Assembly: GCA_035272265.1 (NCBI GenBank)
Contig: DATEQV010000426.1
Span: 1 to 21,591 of the forward strand
DNA length: 21,591 bases
Source of the DNA: Acidisphaera sp035272265
GTDB taxonomy: Bacteria > Pseudomonadota > Alphaproteobacteria > Acetobacterales > Acetobacteraceae
Reading direction: 5' to 3'
The notes below the pieces were generated by a model, which was not told the DNA's origin, searched no databases, and saw nothing but the letters and a program-made list of their open reading frames with translations. The translations under genes were made by a program, and so were the position numbers. Below, piece by piece: positions 8,061-14,117 of the stretch; the first letter of the stretch is position 1, and each line of letters starts with the position of its first letter.

Positions 8061-9579
8061 CGTACAGGGCCTCGATCGTGACGGTGGACAGCCCGCGCTC
8101 ATGCGCGAACCGCTCGGTGTTTCGCCGCGCCTTGCCGCGGACGAAGAACGGGATCTTCTTCAGCTCCCGCTCGGCCTCCGCGTCCCAGACGATTTCGGAT
8201 GCAACCGGCGCGGTCGCGGCGGTTGCGGGCGCGGTGGCCTCGGCGGCGAGGTGCGAGGCGGGGGCGTCGTCGTGGAACTCGAAGTCCTCGCGGAACATCG
8301 TCAGCAGGTGCTGCTCCAGGCCCATCATCAGCGGATGGACCCAGGTGTCGAACAGCACGTTCGCGCCCTCGACGCCCATCTGGGGCGAGTGGCGCGCCGG
8401 GAAGTCCTGCACGTGAATCGGTGCGGAAATCACCGCGCAGGCGATGCCGTGCCGCTTGGCGATGTGGCGCTCCATCTGGGTGCCCAGCACCAGCTCCGGA
8501 TGCGCCGCCGCGATCGCCGCCTCGACCTCGAGGTACTCGTCGGTGATCGTCGGCTCGATGCCGTACAGCTTCGCCGCCTCGCGCACGTCGCGGGCGAACT
8601 CGCGCGAGTAGGTGCCGAGGCCGACGACCGTGAATCCCAGCTCGTCGCGCGCCACGCGCGCCGCGGCGATCGCGTGCGTCGCATCGCCGAACACGAACAC
8701 CCGCTTGCCGGTCAGGTAGTTGCTGTCGACCGAGCGGCTGAACCACGGCAGCCGCGGCATCTCGGCCAGCGCCGGCGCCGGATCGACACCAGCGAGCGCT
8801 GCCACTTCAGCGATGAAGTCCCGCGTCGCACCCACGCCGATCGGGACGGTCTTGGTGGATATCTGGCCGAAGCTGCGCTGCAGCCACGACGCGGCGGTGC
8901 CGGCGATCTCCGGATACAGCACCACGTTGAAGTCGGCCTCGCCCACGCGAGCGAGATCCGCAGGTGCCGCACCCAGCGGCGCGGTCACCCACACGTCGAT
9001 CCCCATGCGGTCCAGCAGTGCGGCGACTTCGCGCAGGTCGTCGCGATGGCGGAAGCCGAGCGCGGTCGGGCCGAGCAGATTGGCGCGCGGGCGGCGGCCG
9101 TCGATCGGCGGACGCGGCGTGCCGGGCGGCGGCACGTGCGGGCCCGCCAGCGCGCGCACCAACTGGTAGAAGGTCTCCGCCGCGCCCCAGTTCTCCTTGC
9201 GCTGATAGGCGGGCAGCTCCAGCGCCACGACCGGGATCGGCAGGCCGATCGCGCGCGCCAGCCCGCCCGGGTCGTCCTGGATCAGCTCCGCTGTGCACGA
9301 CGCGCCGACCAGCATCGCGGCCGGGCGGAAGCGCTCGTAGGCGTCCTTCGCGCTGTTCTTGAACAGCTCCGCCGTGTCGCCGCCCAGGTCGCGCGCCTGG
9401 AATGTCGTGTAGGTCACCGGCGGGCGGCAGTCGCGCCGCTCGATCATGGTGAACAGCAGGTCGGCGTAGGTGTCGCCCTGCGGCGCGTGCAGCACGTAGT
9501 GCACGTCGCGCATCGCACTCGCGATGCGCATGGCACCCACATGCGGCGGACCTTCGTATGTCCACACGGTGAGCTGCAT
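8035..9579 (-). CDS. bchB: Light-independent protochlorophyllide reductase subunit BchB
   Basis: Encodes 514 residues. BchB pairs with BchN as the heterotetrameric catalytic component that reduces the C17-C18 bond of protochlorophyllide in the dark. It starts MQLTVWTYEGPPHVGAMRIA, the canonical BchB N-terminus. The unusual aspartate ligand of the interfacial [4Fe-4S] cluster is present at Asp36 (HAPQGD). Conserved blocks follow: TTFQARDLGGDTAELF (57-72), VGASCTAELIQDDP (91-104), and SRSVDSNYLTGKRVFVFGD (281-299). The C-terminal region about 430-514 resembles the small PCP_red domain, including ELKKIPFFVRGKARRNTERFA. The start at 9579 lies 2 nt past the bchN stop. Open frame extends further upstream within bchN but has no BchB similarity. 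Confidence 0.97.
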   Translation of the reverse strand: MQLTVWTYEGPPHVGAMRIASAMRDVHYVLHAPQGDTYADLLFTMIERRDCRPPVTYTTFQARDLGGDTAELFKNSAKDAYERFRPAAMLVGASCTAELIQDDPGGLARAIGLPIPVVALELPAYQRKENWGAAETFYQLVRALAGPHVPPPGTPRPPIDGRRPRANLLGPTALGFRHRDDLREVAALLDRMGIDVWVTAPLGAAPADLARVGEADFNVVLYPEIAGTAASWLQRSFGQISTKTVPIGVGATRDFIAEVAALAGVDPAPALAEMPRLPWFSRSVDSNYLTGKRVFVFGDATHAIAAARVARDELGFTVVGLGTYSREFARDVREAAKLYGIEPTITDEYLEVEAAIAAAHPELVLGTQMERHIAKRHGIACAVISAPIHVQDFPARHSPQMGVEGANVLFDTWVHPLMMGLEQHLLTMFREDFEFHDDAPASHLAAEATAPATAATAPVASEIVWDAEAERELKKIPFFVRGKARRNTERFAHERGLSTVTIEALYDAKAHFAR

Positions 9580-9581
9580 GG

Positions 9582-10874
9582 CTACACGGCCAGCCTTGCG
9601 CGCCGCCGCAGCGGACGCGCGAACAACTCGGCGAGGTCGGCGGCCTGCTCGTACCCTTGGATCGGCGTGAACAGCAGCTCGATCGACCACTTGGTCGCCA
9701 GCCCCTCCGCCTCCAGCGGATTGGCGAGACCCAACCCGCACACCGTGAGGTCCGGACGCGCCGCGCGGCAGCGATCGAGCTGCCGGTCCACGTCCTGCCC
9801 CTCGCTCAGCGAGGGACCAGGCCGCAGCAAGGCCAGCTCTTCGGCCATGTGCGTGCGGTGCAGATAGGGCGTGCCGATCTCCAGCGGCTTCGCACCGAGT
9901 TCGCGCTGCAAAAACCGCGCGAGCGGCAGCTCGAGCTGGCTGTCGGGAAAGAAGAAAACCCGCCGGCCCTCAAGCTCGGCACGGAACGGTGCCAGCGCCT
10001 TCTTCGCCCGCGCGATCGGCAAGGTTGTCGCCGCGTCGAACCGCGCGGCATCGACGCCGAACGCATCGGCCGCCGCGCGCAGCCACAGCGTCGTGCCCTC
10101 GGCACCCAACGGATACGGCGCGGGAATGCGCGCCGCCCCGCGTGCCTCCAGCGCCCGCGCGGTGTCGGCCAGGAACGGTTGCGCCAGCAGAAACTTGGTG
10201 CCCGCGCCGACCGGCGGCAGATCGGCCGCGCGGCGCGGCGGCAGGAATCCCACGCGAGAGATGCCGAGCGCGTCGATCAAACGCCGAAACTGATCCTCGA
10301 CCACGTCGGCGAGCGCGCCGACGACCAGCAGCCCGCGCGCGTCATCGGCCGGCATCTCCGGCACCAGTGCGGCGAGGCACGCATCCTCGCCCTGGGTGAA
10401 CGTCGTCTCGATGCCGCTGCCCGAATAGTTCAGCACGCGCACACCGCACGTGCCCGACAGCCGCGCGGCGGCGCGCGACAGGTCCAGCTTGATGACCTCG
10501 GACGGGCACGACCCGACCAGGAACAGCAGCTTGATGTCCGGGCGGCGCGCCAGAAGCTGTTTCACGACGCGATCGAGCTCGTCGTTCGCGTCCGCCAGTC
10601 CCGCCAGGTCGCGCTCGTCGATGATAGCGGTCGCAAAGCGCGGTTCGGCGAAGATCATCACCCCGGCCGCCGACTGCATCAGGTGGGCGCAGGTGCGGCT
10701 GCCGACGATCAGGAAGAAGGCGTCCTGGATTCGGCGGTGCAGCCAGACGATGCCCGTCAGCCCGCAGAAAACCTCGCGTTGTCCGCGCTCGCGCAGGACG
10801 GGAAGGTCGCCGCAGGACGCCAGCGCGGCGGCTGCCGGAACACGTGCGGAGCCAGCAACCGCCGCGCCGCTCAT
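9582..10874 (-). CDS. bchN: Light-independent protochlorophyllide reductase subunit BchN
   Basis: Encodes 430 residues. BchN forms the NB-protein with BchB and supplies three cysteine ligands to the NB cluster. Those cysteines are visible at Cys37 (EVFCGLT), Cys62 (SRTCAHL) and Cys123 (VGSCPSE). Their spacing of 25 and 61 residues equals that of Cys26, Cys51 and Cys112 in the R. capsulatus protein. The conserved stretch LVGSCPSEVIKLDL and the C-terminal GLANPLEAEGLATKWSIELLF confirm the family. The ATG at 10874 overlaps the bchF stop (ATGA). The first 20 residues are alanine-rich and poorly conserved. The frame is open upstream through bchF, but the coupled ATG gives the expected family length. 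Confidence 0.97.
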   Translation of the reverse strand: MSGAAVAGSARVPAAAALASCGDLPVLRERGQREVFCGLTGIVWLHRRIQDAFFLIVGSRTCAHLMQSAAGVMIFAEPRFATAIIDERDLAGLADANDELDRVVKQLLARRPDIKLLFLVGSCPSEVIKLDLSRAAARLSGTCGVRVLNYSGSGIETTFTQGEDACLAALVPEMPADDARGLLVVGALADVVEDQFRRLIDALGISRVGFLPPRRAADLPPVGAGTKFLLAQPFLADTARALEARGAARIPAPYPLGAEGTTLWLRAAADAFGVDAARFDAATTLPIARAKKALAPFRAELEGRRVFFFPDSQLELPLARFLQRELGAKPLEIGTPYLHRTHMAEELALLRPGPSLSEGQDVDRQLDRCRAARPDLTVCGLGLANPLEAEGLATKWSIELLFTPIQGYEQAADLAELFARPLRRRARLAV

Positions 10875-11494
10875 TCGGTCAGGCTCATGCCGTGCGGCAC
10901 GCCCTCCAGCCATGCCGTCTCGCCCCGGCGGGCGGCGCGCAGCTTCAGCACGAACTGGGCGGCGTTGACGACGTAGGCGGTGTAGGCGGCCAGCGCGATC
11001 AGCATCTGGACCTGGGGCCCGAACGCGCCGGTCAGCAACGCGGCGAGATACGCCGTGTGCAGCGCGATCACCAGCATGCTGACCGCGTCTTCCCAGAAGA
11101 ACGCCGGCGCGAACAGGTAGCGGCCGAACACCGCATGTTCCCAGATCGAGCCGGTGACCATGATCGTGTAGAGAACGAACGTCTTGACCACGACCGACGC
11201 GGTCGCCAGCGCCAACCCCTCGCCGGTATCCAGATAACGGAGCACGCAGGACAGGCTGACCAGAAAAACAGCGAATTGCAGCGGCGCCAGGATCGCCTGG
11301 ACGGTCGTCCACGGCGACTCGTCGCGGCGCCGGCGCTCCTCGGCGGTGTAGAGGGGCTGAGCGCGCCGCGCGGCCACCCGCGCGGCCGTCTTGCGCACGC
11401 TGCTGACGCCGGCGATGCCGCCGCCGACCATGCCGCCCCACGGGCAGGCGTCGAACGAGTTGAGGACGTGCAGCAGCACTTTCTCTGTCAGCAT
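10871..11494 (-). CDS. bchF: 3-vinyl bacteriochlorophyllide hydratase, with N-terminal extension
   Basis: Encodes 207 residues; family members are usually about 160-175. BchF hydrates the 3-vinyl group of (bacterio)chlorophyllide on the way to bacteriochlorophyll a. The family domain begins near residue 47 (QPLYTAEERRRRDESPWT). It has four membrane segments: ILAPLQFAVFLVSL, KTFVLYTIMVTGSIWE, FFWEDAVSMLVIALHTAYL and QMLIALAAYTAYVVNAAQF. The first 45 or so residues (MLTEKVLLHVLNSFDACPWG onward) do not match the BchF core as I know it. The ATG at 11494 is chosen because GGAGGGG lies about 10 nt upstream and third codon positions are GC-rich from this point on. A later ATG at 11431 would give 186 residues. 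It is the first gene of the leftward operon. A PpsR-type palindrome covers the start codon. Confidence 0.9.
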   Translation of the reverse strand: MLTEKVLLHVLNSFDACPWGGMVGGGIAGVSSVRKTAARVAARRAQPLYTAEERRRRDESPWTTVQAILAPLQFAVFLVSLSCVLRYLDTGEGLALATASVVVKTFVLYTIMVTGSIWEHAVFGRYLFAPAFFWEDAVSMLVIALHTAYLAALLTGAFGPQVQMLIALAAYTAYVVNAAQFVLKLRAARRGETAWLEGVPHGMSLTE

Positions 11495-11503
11495 TTCTTG
11501 ACA
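11486..11503. promoter_or_regulatory. PpsR/CrtJ-type operator over the bchF start codon
   Basis: TGTCAGCATTTCTTGACA matches TGT-N12-ACA perfectly and also the tighter form TGTC-N10-GACA. This palindrome is the known target of PpsR/CrtJ repressors, and ppsR itself is encoded at 12713-14116. The bchF ATG (11494-11492) sits in the centre of the palindrome. Binding here would block elongation from an upstream start or occlude a promoter just upstream. The site is seen directly; the regulator is inferred. Confidence 0.75.
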
Positions 11504-11554
11504 TCCCCTCCGGCCCGGAGTGCGCTTGCGAGACGACACCACACCGGTCCCGGA

Positions 11555-11568
11555 TTGATCTTGCTCAA
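11555..11568. promoter_or_regulatory. FNR/FnrL box
   Basis: TTGATCTTGCTCAA matches the FNR-family consensus TTGAT-N4-ATCAA at 9 of 10 defined positions. FnrL is an established anaerobic activator of photosynthesis and tetrapyrrole genes in purple bacteria. The box is centred at 11561.5, about 40-41 bp before the start site predicted from a TAGATT -10 element at 11590-11595. That is the class II position for rightward transcription toward ppaA. No convincing -10 is seen at the equivalent leftward position. Confidence 0.65.
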
Positions 11569-11589
11569 TGGGACGTCCTGGGGCGCCGA

Positions 11590-11595
11590 TAGATT
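11590..11595 (+). promoter_or_regulatory. Predicted -10 element of the ppaA operon
   Basis: TAGATT matches the TATAAT consensus at four of six positions. With a start near 11602 the upstream FNR box would lie at about -40.5, where FNR replaces the need for a -35 element. The leader before ppaA would be about 155 nt and would include the large inverted repeat at 11666-11717. This is a pattern-based prediction. Confidence 0.4.
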
Positions 11596-11665
11596 GATCA
11601 AAGAGGGCTTCACTCCGTCGTCCTCCGCCTGCGCGCTCCCCGCAACCGGGACGCTAAGGCTGGGC

Positions 11666-11717
11666 CGCCGGGACTGTCAAGCGGGCCTTACGTAAAGACG
11701 ACTTGACAGTCCCGGCG
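11666..11717. repeat. 16-bp perfect inverted repeat with centred TTACGTAA
   Basis: Arms CGCCGGGACTGTCAAG (11666-11681) and CTTGACAGTCCCGGCG (11702-11717) are perfect reverse complements, separated by 20 bp. The 8-bp palindrome TTACGTAA (11688-11695) shares the same centre, 11691.5. Each arm carries TGTCAAG, the same heptamer found in the PpsR-type site at the bchF start, so a paired half-site operator with 26 bp between TGTC and GACA is plausible. Each arm also holds a TTGACA -35-like hexamer: leftward at 11680-11675, with a weak TAGCGT -10 18 bp on, and rightward at 11703-11708, with no good -10. As RNA it would fold into a strong hairpin in either leader. Confidence 0.8.
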
Positions 11718-11741
11718 CGACGGGGCGAGGCTCAGAAACGT

Positions 11742-11748
11742 GGAGGGG
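11742..11748 (+). promoter_or_regulatory. Ribosome binding site of ppaA
   Basis: GGAGGGG lies 8 nt upstream of the ATG at 11757. It decides this start over an in-frame TTG at 11703, which lies inside the large inverted repeat, and over the internal ATG at 11781. Confidence 0.75.
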
Positions 11749-11756
11749 ATCGACGG

Positions 11757-12632
11757 ATGGACGCATTTGTCCGGCGACGGATGCACGAGCGGCCGCTTCC
11801 GGCCGAGTTCGGACTTGCACCGTCCCTCGCGCACGGTGGCGGCAGTTCGCGCCCGGACGCCGACACCGTGGTCGGCATCCTCTCCCGCACGGTCGAGCGT
11901 CACGTCGTGCCGCAGCTTGTCCTGTCGCACCGCGTCCCGGTCGTGCGTCGCAAGGCTGCGGCCGTTCCGACCCAGGCCGAGATCCGCGCGTTCACCGCAC
12001 TCAGCCTCGACGAGGACGGGCAGGCGCTGCTCGCCTACATCGACGCGCTGCGCGCGCGCGGCGTGACGCTGGAAACCGTCTTCCTTCAGTTGCTGACGCC
12101 GGCCGCCAACCTGCTCGGCGACATGTGGACCGACGACGAACGCGACTTCGCCGAAATCACCATCGCGAGCTGGCGGCTGCAGCAGGCGATGGTCGCGCTG
12201 ACCGAGGATTTCATCGCCGAGGGCAACCAGGCCTCGAACGGCGGCGTGATGCTGATCGCGCCATGCCCCGGCGAGCAGCATGTGTTCGGCGCCATGATGG
12301 CGAGCCGCTTCTTCCAGCGGGAGGGCTGGAACGTCTACGCCGAGTTCGAATCGTCCTGCGACGGCCTCGCGTGCCAGTGCAAGCGCATGTGGTTCGACGC
12401 CGTGGCATTTTCGCTGCACCAAAATGGGCACGCCGACATGCTGGCCGAGGCGGTGCGCCAGGTGCGCGCGGCGTCGTGCAATCCGACGCTGCACGTGATG
12501 CTGGGCGGCTGGGCGTTCCACTCGTCTCCCGAACTGGCCGCCAGGGTCGGCGGCGACTACGTCGCGCACGATATCAAGAACGCAACGCAGCACCTGACGG
12601 CGCTGTTGGCGGAACGCGCGTTGCAAGGCTGA
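11757..12632 (+). CDS. ppaA: PpaA/AerR-type cobalamin-binding photosynthesis regulator
   Basis: Encodes 291 residues. AerR/PpaA proteins bind cobalamin in a light-dependent way and relieve repression by PpsR/CrtJ, linking photopigment synthesis to light and B12. The cap helices contain LLGDMWTDDERDFAEITIASWRLQQ (about 121-145), the helical-bundle signature upstream of B12-binding domains. A Rossmann-like domain follows (GGVMLIAPCPGEQHVFG). Its E173-x-H175-x-x-G178 is a variant of the B12 motif DxHxxG, so the lower axial His ligand is in place. The C-terminus holds HVMLGGWAF and conserved hydrophobics. No DNA-binding helix-turn-helix is visible, as expected for an antirepressor. The start at 11757 has GGAGGGG 8 nt upstream; ATG 11781 is an alternative short start. 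It is followed directly by its presumed partner ppsR and is divergent from bchF. Confidence 0.93.
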   Translation: MDAFVRRRMHERPLPAEFGLAPSLAHGGGSSRPDADTVVGILSRTVERHVVPQLVLSHRVPVVRRKAAAVPTQAEIRAFTALSLDEDGQALLAYIDALRARGVTLETVFLQLLTPAANLLGDMWTDDERDFAEITIASWRLQQAMVALTEDFIAEGNQASNGGVMLIAPCPGEQHVFGAMMASRFFQREGWNVYAEFESSCDGLACQCKRMWFDAVAFSLHQNGHADMLAEAVRQVRAASCNPTLHVMLGGWAFHSSPELAARVGGDYVAHDIKNATQHLTALLAERALQG

Positions 12633-12683
12633 TCAGGGCCGAGTCCGCAATGGCAGCCTGCATGCCAGGGGAGGCCCGATTTT

Positions 12684-12689
12684 GGAGGG
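12684..12689 (+). promoter_or_regulatory. Ribosome binding site of ppsR pointing to a non-AUG start
   Basis: GGAGGG is the only good Shine-Dalgarno match upstream of ppsR. It is 23 nt from the ATG at 12713, too far, but exactly 8 nt from an in-frame CTG at 12698. An in-frame TTG at 12692 is only 2 nt away, too close. The placement argues for initiation at CTG or for an inefficient ATG start. Confidence 0.5.
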
Positions 12690-12712
12690 ATTTGCCTCTG
12701 GTCAAGCTATTC

Positions 12713-14116
12713 ATGTCGCCGAAGGAATCGCTGGGCGATCTTGATGCCGAGTCGGCGGCGACGCTGATCTCCGCTGCCGCCGACGTCTCCCTGATCGTCG
12801 ATGCCAAGGGCGTCATCCGCGACGTCGCTTTCCGCAGCGAGGAGCTGGAGAACGACCTCGACCCCGACGGCGCTTGGCTGGGCAAGCCCTGGCTCGACAC
12901 CGTCACCGTCGAAAGCCATCCGAAGGTGCAGGCGCTGCTCAAGGGCGGATCCGGCAAGGGCGGGCCTGCCTGGCGGCAGGTCAATCATCCGTCCCGCAAG
13001 GGCGTCGACGTCCCCGTGCTGTATTCGGTCGTCCGCCTCGGACGCCGGATCATCGCGGTGGGCCGCGATCTCGGCGCCATCGCCGTGTTGCAGCAGCGGC
13101 TCGTGCAGGCGCAGCAGTCGATGGAGCGCGACCATTCGCGCCTGCGTCACGCGGAGACGCGCTATCGCCTGCTGTTCCAGATGTCGGACGAAGCGGTGCT
13201 GATCCTCGACGCCGGCACGCAGCGGGTGCTGGAAGCGAATCCGGCAGCGACGCGCCTGTTCGGCGAAAGCCGCAAGCTCAACGGCCGCATCTTCCCCGAC
13301 GGCTTCGACGCCGCCGGCACCGACACGGTGCAGGCGCTGCTGGCGAAAGTCCGCGCGGTGGGCCGGTCCGACGAGGTGCGGGCGCGGCTGGCCGACGGCG
13401 AGCGCGAGTTCGGCGTCTCCGCCTACCTGTTCCGGCAGGAGAACACGTCCCTGGTGCTCGTGCGTCTGGCGAGTATCAGCGAAGGCGGCGCGGCCGCGAT
13501 CCCCGCGCTGTCGGCCAAACTGCTCAAGCTGGTCGAGAAAGTACCGGACGCGCTGGTTGTCACCGATCCCGACGGGCGGATCATCGCCACCAACCCGGCC
13601 TTCCTCGAGATGGCGCAACTTGCGACCGAGGCGCAGGCGCAGAACCAGCCGCTCGACCGCTGGGTCGGCCGGCCGGGCGTCGACCTCGCCGTGCTGACCG
13701 CCACCCTGCGCCAGCACGGCAGCGTCCGTCTGTTCCCCACCACGTTGCGCGGCGAATACGGCGCCACCGCCGACATCGAGATCTCCGCCGTCAGCGACGT
13801 CAACGGCGGCCGCCCCTGCCACGGCTTCGCGATCCGCAATGTCGGCCGGCGGCTGAGCGCGGAAGGCAGCACCGCGGCGCGCGCGTTGCCGCGTTCGGTC
13901 GAGCAGCTGACCGAGCTGATCGGCCGCGTCTCGCTCAAGGACCTCGTGCGCGAGGCGACCGACGTGATCGAGAAGCTTTGCATCGAGGCCGCGCTGGAGC
14001 TGACCGGCGACAACCGCGCGTCGGCTGCCGAAATCCTCGGCCTCAGCCGCCAGAGCCTGTACGTGAAGCTACGGCGCTACGGACTCGGCGACCTCGCCGA
14101 GGAAGGGTCGGGCTGA
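12713..14116 (+). CDS. ppsR: PpsR/CrtJ redox-responsive photosynthesis repressor
   Basis: Encodes 467 residues from the ATG at 12713, matching the 464-469 of R. sphaeroides PpsR and R. capsulatus CrtJ. It represses bch, crt and puc genes in oxygen by binding TGT-N12-ACA palindromes. An N-terminal PAS-like domain (about 10-120, AADVSLIVDAKGVIRD) is followed by a glutamine-rich linker helix (VLQQRLVQAQQSMERD). Two PAS domains follow (about 155-265 and 275-385). A Fis-type helix-turn-helix ends the protein (ALELTGDNRASAAEILGLSRQSLYVKLRRYGL). Cys423 in the helix-turn-helix matches the redox-active cysteine of PpsR/CrtJ. The only other cysteine is Cys369, at the end of the second PAS, and I see none at the PAS1-region position. 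The start is uncertain: ATG 12650 would add 21 residues and CTG 12698 would add 5. Confidence 0.95.
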   Translation: MSPKESLGDLDAESAATLISAAADVSLIVDAKGVIRDVAFRSEELENDLDPDGAWLGKPWLDTVTVESHPKVQALLKGGSGKGGPAWRQVNHPSRKGVDVPVLYSVVRLGRRIIAVGRDLGAIAVLQQRLVQAQQSMERDHSRLRHAETRYRLLFQMSDEAVLILDAGTQRVLEANPAATRLFGESRKLNGRIFPDGFDAAGTDTVQALLAKVRAVGRSDEVRARLADGEREFGVSAYLFRQENTSLVLVRLASISEGGAAAIPALSAKLLKLVEKVPDALVVTDPDGRIIATNPAFLEMAQLATEAQAQNQPLDRWVGRPGVDLAVLTATLRQHGSVRLFPTTLRGEYGATADIEISAVSDVNGGRPCHGFAIRNVGRRLSAEGSTAARALPRSVEQLTELIGRVSLKDLVREATDVIEKLCIEAALELTGDNRASAAEILGLSRQSLYVKLRRYGLGDLAEEGSG

Positions 14117-14117
14117 C

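Noticed and set aside
4281..8081. Rightward open frame of about 1266 codons opposite bchH
   Set aside because: It is the complement of a full-length bchH with GC-rich third positions; the translation is Arg/His/Gln-rich with no recognisable motif.
8061..8102. Longer BchH N-terminus starting at ATG 8102
   Set aside because: GAGG spaced 9 nt from the ATG at 8060 favours the shorter form; the longer one would overlap bchB by 68 nt.
11520..11568. FNR box acting as a class II activator of bchF
   Set aside because: No -10-like element is found at the matching leftward position, whereas one exists for the rightward direction.
11594..11601. TTGATCAA palindrome as a second FNR box
   Set aside because: The two half sites are fused without the required 4-bp spacer, so it does not fit the FNR consensus.
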